Positions 61,005 through 64,000 of a stretch of DNA of 64,000 nucleotides are shown one piece after another. The DNA is taken from the NCBI GenBank assembly GCA_019916065.1, contig CM034239.1:34806419-34870418 (forward strand), written 5' to 3'. How positions within the stretch are numbered: position 1 is the first letter of the stretch; each line of letters opens with the position of its first letter. The stretch comes from Vitellaria paradoxa. Taxonomy: Eukaryota; Streptophyta; Magnoliopsida; Ericales; Sapotaceae. The notes beneath the pieces are model-generated. The model did no database searches. It had not been told where the DNA came from and worked only from the letters and a program-made list of their open reading frames with translations. Position numbers and translations under genes: made by a program.

Positions 61005-61155
61005 TTGAAGTGATGAAAAGTGAGATGAAATGAAATAAAGTGAAATACGTTATGGGTTTCTAATTCGTGCAGTGAGATGAAAAGTGAATAACTTTTAGAG
61101 TTTTTCAGTATTTTTTTACCGTTTTTTAAAATTTTTTGTCACTGCAAGCAGAGCC
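61005..61155. mobile_element. GTGTTTGG/AAAGTGAGATGAAATG MITE
   Basis: Opens GGTGTGTTTGAAGTGATGAA, closes GTCACTGCAAGCAGAGCC, and matches 48240-48390 and 49497-49615 in internal order (gtgagat, a 'ttcgtgcagtgagatgaaaa' line, then TTTTTAAAAATTTT). Confidence 0.5.
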
Positions 61156-61936
61156 TAAAAGTAACATAATAAAAATTTTAGTTCAATCAAAGACACTATT
61201 GTAAGAAATAAAAATTTAATTCAATAAAAAAATACATAATTTTTTCTAAATGAAAAAAAGGATATTTTTCTAAGCATTGCATGTCAAAAAAAAAAAAAAA
61301 TCTAAAAATGATGGGAGTAATTCACATGACTATGATATCAATGTAGATCAGACCAGAAGTGTAAAAATAAAAGAGACATGAGAACTCACTTGTCACCGTA
61401 ATAAAATGAACCACCAATACTTCCACTTTTTATATGCTTAAAATATGACAGTTACCAATTGATGCAAACTTGTACTAACACTAACAATTTGCATTACCGA
61501 TTGATTATTTATTGGCTTGGCTTAAATAGCCCATGAGCGCTCCAAATTTAATTTAGGTTGACCCGGTCCAATAACTAATATATAACCATCGCTATCTATT
61601 ATGCATGATTAAGAAATTAGCACTGCGAAATTAATGCATGCATGTGCTACGGGTGATCTCAGTTAAAGCATTTTTTTTTTTTTTTTTCAATTGTGTAATC
61701 AAGTTGTCCAAATGAATTTTTCCCCAAACGGATGTGATGTATTTTGCAAGCCCATGATGTTTGGCAACCGAGAAAATACAAGCGAAAGTGACAGAAAATG
61801 AAAGACGAAAAACATAAGAAAAGAGAGAAATTTCTTGTATTGCTCGAGATGAGTTGTTCATCGGACCTCTGTTGGTTTAGGTCCATTGACCAAATTGGAC
61901 ATTTGGGATGATCTGGGCTTTTAGAATAACTCAACT
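61156..61936. other. Intergenic, nothing recognised
   Basis: Two overlapping minus-strand open frames (61861-61631 and 61934-61659) lie over non-repetitive sequence but show no family resemblance and end in a poly-Lys homopolymer frame. Confidence 0.35.
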
Positions 61937-62094
61937 GTGAGTGTTTGGTTGGCCAAAATCAACTAAAGCTTACCAATATTTATTAATTTTTTTTATACTT
62001 GCTTCTAATCAAATTTTACCGTATACCATTTTTACATCAAATTTTTGTATTTTTATCATACTTTTTAGTTAAATTTTTACCAACCAAACACACC
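61937..62094. mobile_element. 158-bp MITE with GTGTTTGGTTGG termini
   Basis: The left end GTGAGTGTTTGGTTGGCCAA and right end TTTACCAACCAAACACACCA form an inverted repeat of about 20 bp with few mismatches. Confidence 0.65.
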
Positions 62095-62139
62095 ATGTCC
62101 TCTTTACCAACCCAGCTTCTGGATATTCCTTAAAAAAAT

Positions 62140-62274
62140 ACTACACTTGCACCTGTTTTTTTACACTCATGTTCACACCCTATTAATTTACACCGGTCAC
62201 TACCCGTAGTGGCCTGTATAAATTGGCGAGGTGTAAATAAAGATGTGTAAAAGATGGGGTATAAGCGTAGCATT
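62140..62274. mobile_element. MITE with AGTAATGCTACGCTT termini
   Basis: The left end ATACTACACTTGCACC is an imperfect inverse of the right end GGGGTATAAGCGTAGCATTACT; inner arms contain TTTTTTTACACTCATG and GATGTGTAAAAGATG. A related right end lies at 63725-63760 (GATGCAAGCGTAGCATTACT). Confidence 0.6.
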
Positions 62275-63319
62275 ACTAAACAAAATGTTGTATCCATTAC
62301 CTTATTACACACACTATTTGTCTGTGTATATATTGTTATCAGGGGCCGATTAGATGCTACAAAATGTGGTCTCCATAAATAATACACTCTTATAAATTTT
62401 GATATGATGTTTTTCGCTTAGTTTGGGAAGCAAAATTTATTTCTTTTAAAAATTATCATCCCTTCTTAATCTTGGAAGATGGTGTATTATTTTTGGAGAG
62501 GGTTTGAGCTCTCCAAAAATTATCCCCCTTATATGAACTAAATTGGACCATTATGTCCCTTCTCATCCCCCTTCTCACCTACAAAATATATTTTATGTTA
62601 GAAATAAATTCTTTTTTTTTCTAATGAAAAAATGTATTAAAAATTATATTAATAAAAATAAAAAAATATAATTTTTTTCCAAATAAGGGGTCGTGTGATT
62701 AAAAAAATATATTTTTCCAAATAGGAGGTGATGTGATTTTAAGATTATAATATTATTTTTTAACAAATTTACACAAAATTACACATATATTGATATTTCT
62801 TAAATAAGGAGAAAAAAAATAAGCGACTAAGGAAGTTTCAGATAAATTGGGATGTTATTATATACGAAACTAATTTATATATTTTATAAAGTTTAATTTA
62901 TTAATAACATAATTTATTTATAATTAATTTGTCTAAAATTAATTTGTGCTAGTTGGTTTTCACATTATATAATTAACATAAACATATAATTAAGTTTGAG
63001 TAACCAAGTTTAATTTAATGGGTAACTAAGTTTGGGACACCACAAGGACAAATGAGTCATTTGACTATTTTTTCTATCATTCACCTTCTCTTATTTATAA
63101 AACATCAAAACCAAGTCAAAAGTTATCTCCTTCCATAAACATCACATCAATGTAGGCCAACCCTTTAAAAATAATATTCTCTCTTATCTTATACCTTCTC
63201 TAAAACTTACCCCCTAAAATTTTAACACCGTCCGATCAGACATCAGAGCCATCATGGTCAGTCCTTGGATTAATATGGTCTCTACTTACACTCCGTGTGA
63301 TCTGTTAGATCAGAACACC
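62275..63319. other. Intergenic, AT-rich
   Basis: No coding or terminal-repeat structure recognised; the sequence becomes less AT-rich after 63120. Confidence 0.4.
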
Positions 63320-63715
63320 AGGATTTGTACCACCCTTGACTTTTTGGGCATGACAGTATCTCAGGGGAGTTCCAGCTTTAACCACACATTTGCCAACATC
63401 CCCACCAGTTCCCAGATTAGCTGATTTCAACCAAGCAACTACAACAATTTTTGGGAATCGTCAATTATATGAGAGATTTTGTCCAAGAATCGTTCAGTTC
63501 ACCTCTCTTCTTTCTAAGCTCTTAAAGAAAGACTCATTAGAACAGGACCAAAGCAGTCCAAGCTCTTAAATCCAAAGCATCCTCGCTTCCTGTACTCTGA
63601 ATACCACAACCTCACAGCAAGTTTATCATTCAGACAAATGTAAGTGACCAGTATTGGGGGGCAGCATCACTCACAGAAATCAATGGGAAAAGGAATGTAT
63701 GTGCATATTGACAAG
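63320..63715 (+). pseudogene. Endogenous pararetrovirus (Caulimoviridae) fragment, RT-RNase H junction
   Basis: Read in shifting plus-strand frames it shows LDFLGMTVSQG, then FLGIVNYMRDFV, then QYWGAASLTEINGKRNVCAY. These are the connected end of the reverse-transcriptase domain and start of the RNase H domain in plant pararetroviruses. Stops and frameshifts separate the three blocks (a TGA near 63420, a frame change near 63500-63560, a TGA at 63709), so nothing can be expressed. Only about 400 bp of the viral genome is present. Confidence 0.6.
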
Positions 63716-64000
63716 GTATAAACAAGGGTGTTAAAAAAAGATGCAAGCGTAGCATTACTATTAGACAACCATTGCATCTAGGCTTCGAGCTAATTGAAGA
63801 GTATTATATTCGAAGACTTGTGTCACTTGTACGGGCAAGTTAATCCTCTGCAGTCGAAGCTTCGATGTTGGTTCGGGCAGCAAGAATCGTCAAGCGCAAC
63901 AATGCAAGTACTCCCCTTTAATTCCATGTCTTGCGAACCTCTCCGCCAAATAGAGATAAAAAATGTTTGCAGCTCCATCGATTTGAGAAAACTATCATTT
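63716..64000. other. Window end: MITE end and unassigned DNA
   Basis: 63725-63760 matches one terminus of the MITE at 62140-62274. The remaining 240 bp are of balanced composition and not recognised. Confidence 0.35.

Overview
This window is nuclear DNA from a flowering plant, most likely a eudicot. The genes are split by GT-AG introns, their closest relatives are plant-only families (ICR/RIP scaffold, DA2/GW2 ubiquitin ligase, ALF5-type MATE transporter, LHCB), and the intergenic DNA is very AT-rich and full of plant transposable elements. The species cannot be named from the sequence. Nothing looks bacterial, plastid or mitochondrial.

Layout. 1-4500 (minus): the 5' part of an ICR/RIP (interactor of constitutively active ROPs) gene, cut by the window edge and carrying a 1-bp frameshift near its N-terminus. 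4700-9300: AT-rich repeats and MITEs. 9300-12951: a decayed CACTA (En/Spm) transposon with its 3' terminus intact. 13380-13850: a LINE scrap. 14789-16455: a short LTR retrotransposon that carries a near full-length, intronless, decayed LHCB2-type chlorophyll a/b-binding protein copy. 17880-24692 (minus): an apparently intact eight-exon DA2/GW2-type RING E3 ligase gene whose 3.4-kb last intron is packed with MITEs. 25860-32450: an AT-rich tandem segmental duplication; its second copy is interrupted by a 1.7-kb giant inverted-repeat (foldback) element, and the first copy preserves the empty site. 35040-38678: a probable solo LTR with a 5-bp target-site duplication. 41341-42227: an LTR remnant containing a GC-rich repeat island. 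42789-44096: a 5'-truncated RTE-type LINE with a 17-bp target-site duplication. 45576-50839 (minus): a seven-exon ALF5/DTX19-like MATE gene with three independent frameshifts, called a pseudogene. 53563-57395: a nest in which an LTR-like sequence was split by an L1 LINE, which was in turn split by a SINE. 57600-64000: more AT-rich repeats and MITEs, plus a fragment of an endogenous pararetrovirus near 63.3-63.7 kb.

The three host genes share no evident pathway: ROP GTPase scaffolding, ubiquitin-dependent control of organ size, and vacuolar or plasma-membrane efflux. They are neighbours in a repeat-rich region. The most notable object is the LHCB2 retrocopy between two LTRs, which looks like gene transduction by a small non-autonomous retrotransposon. 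The giant foldback element with its paralogous empty site comes second.
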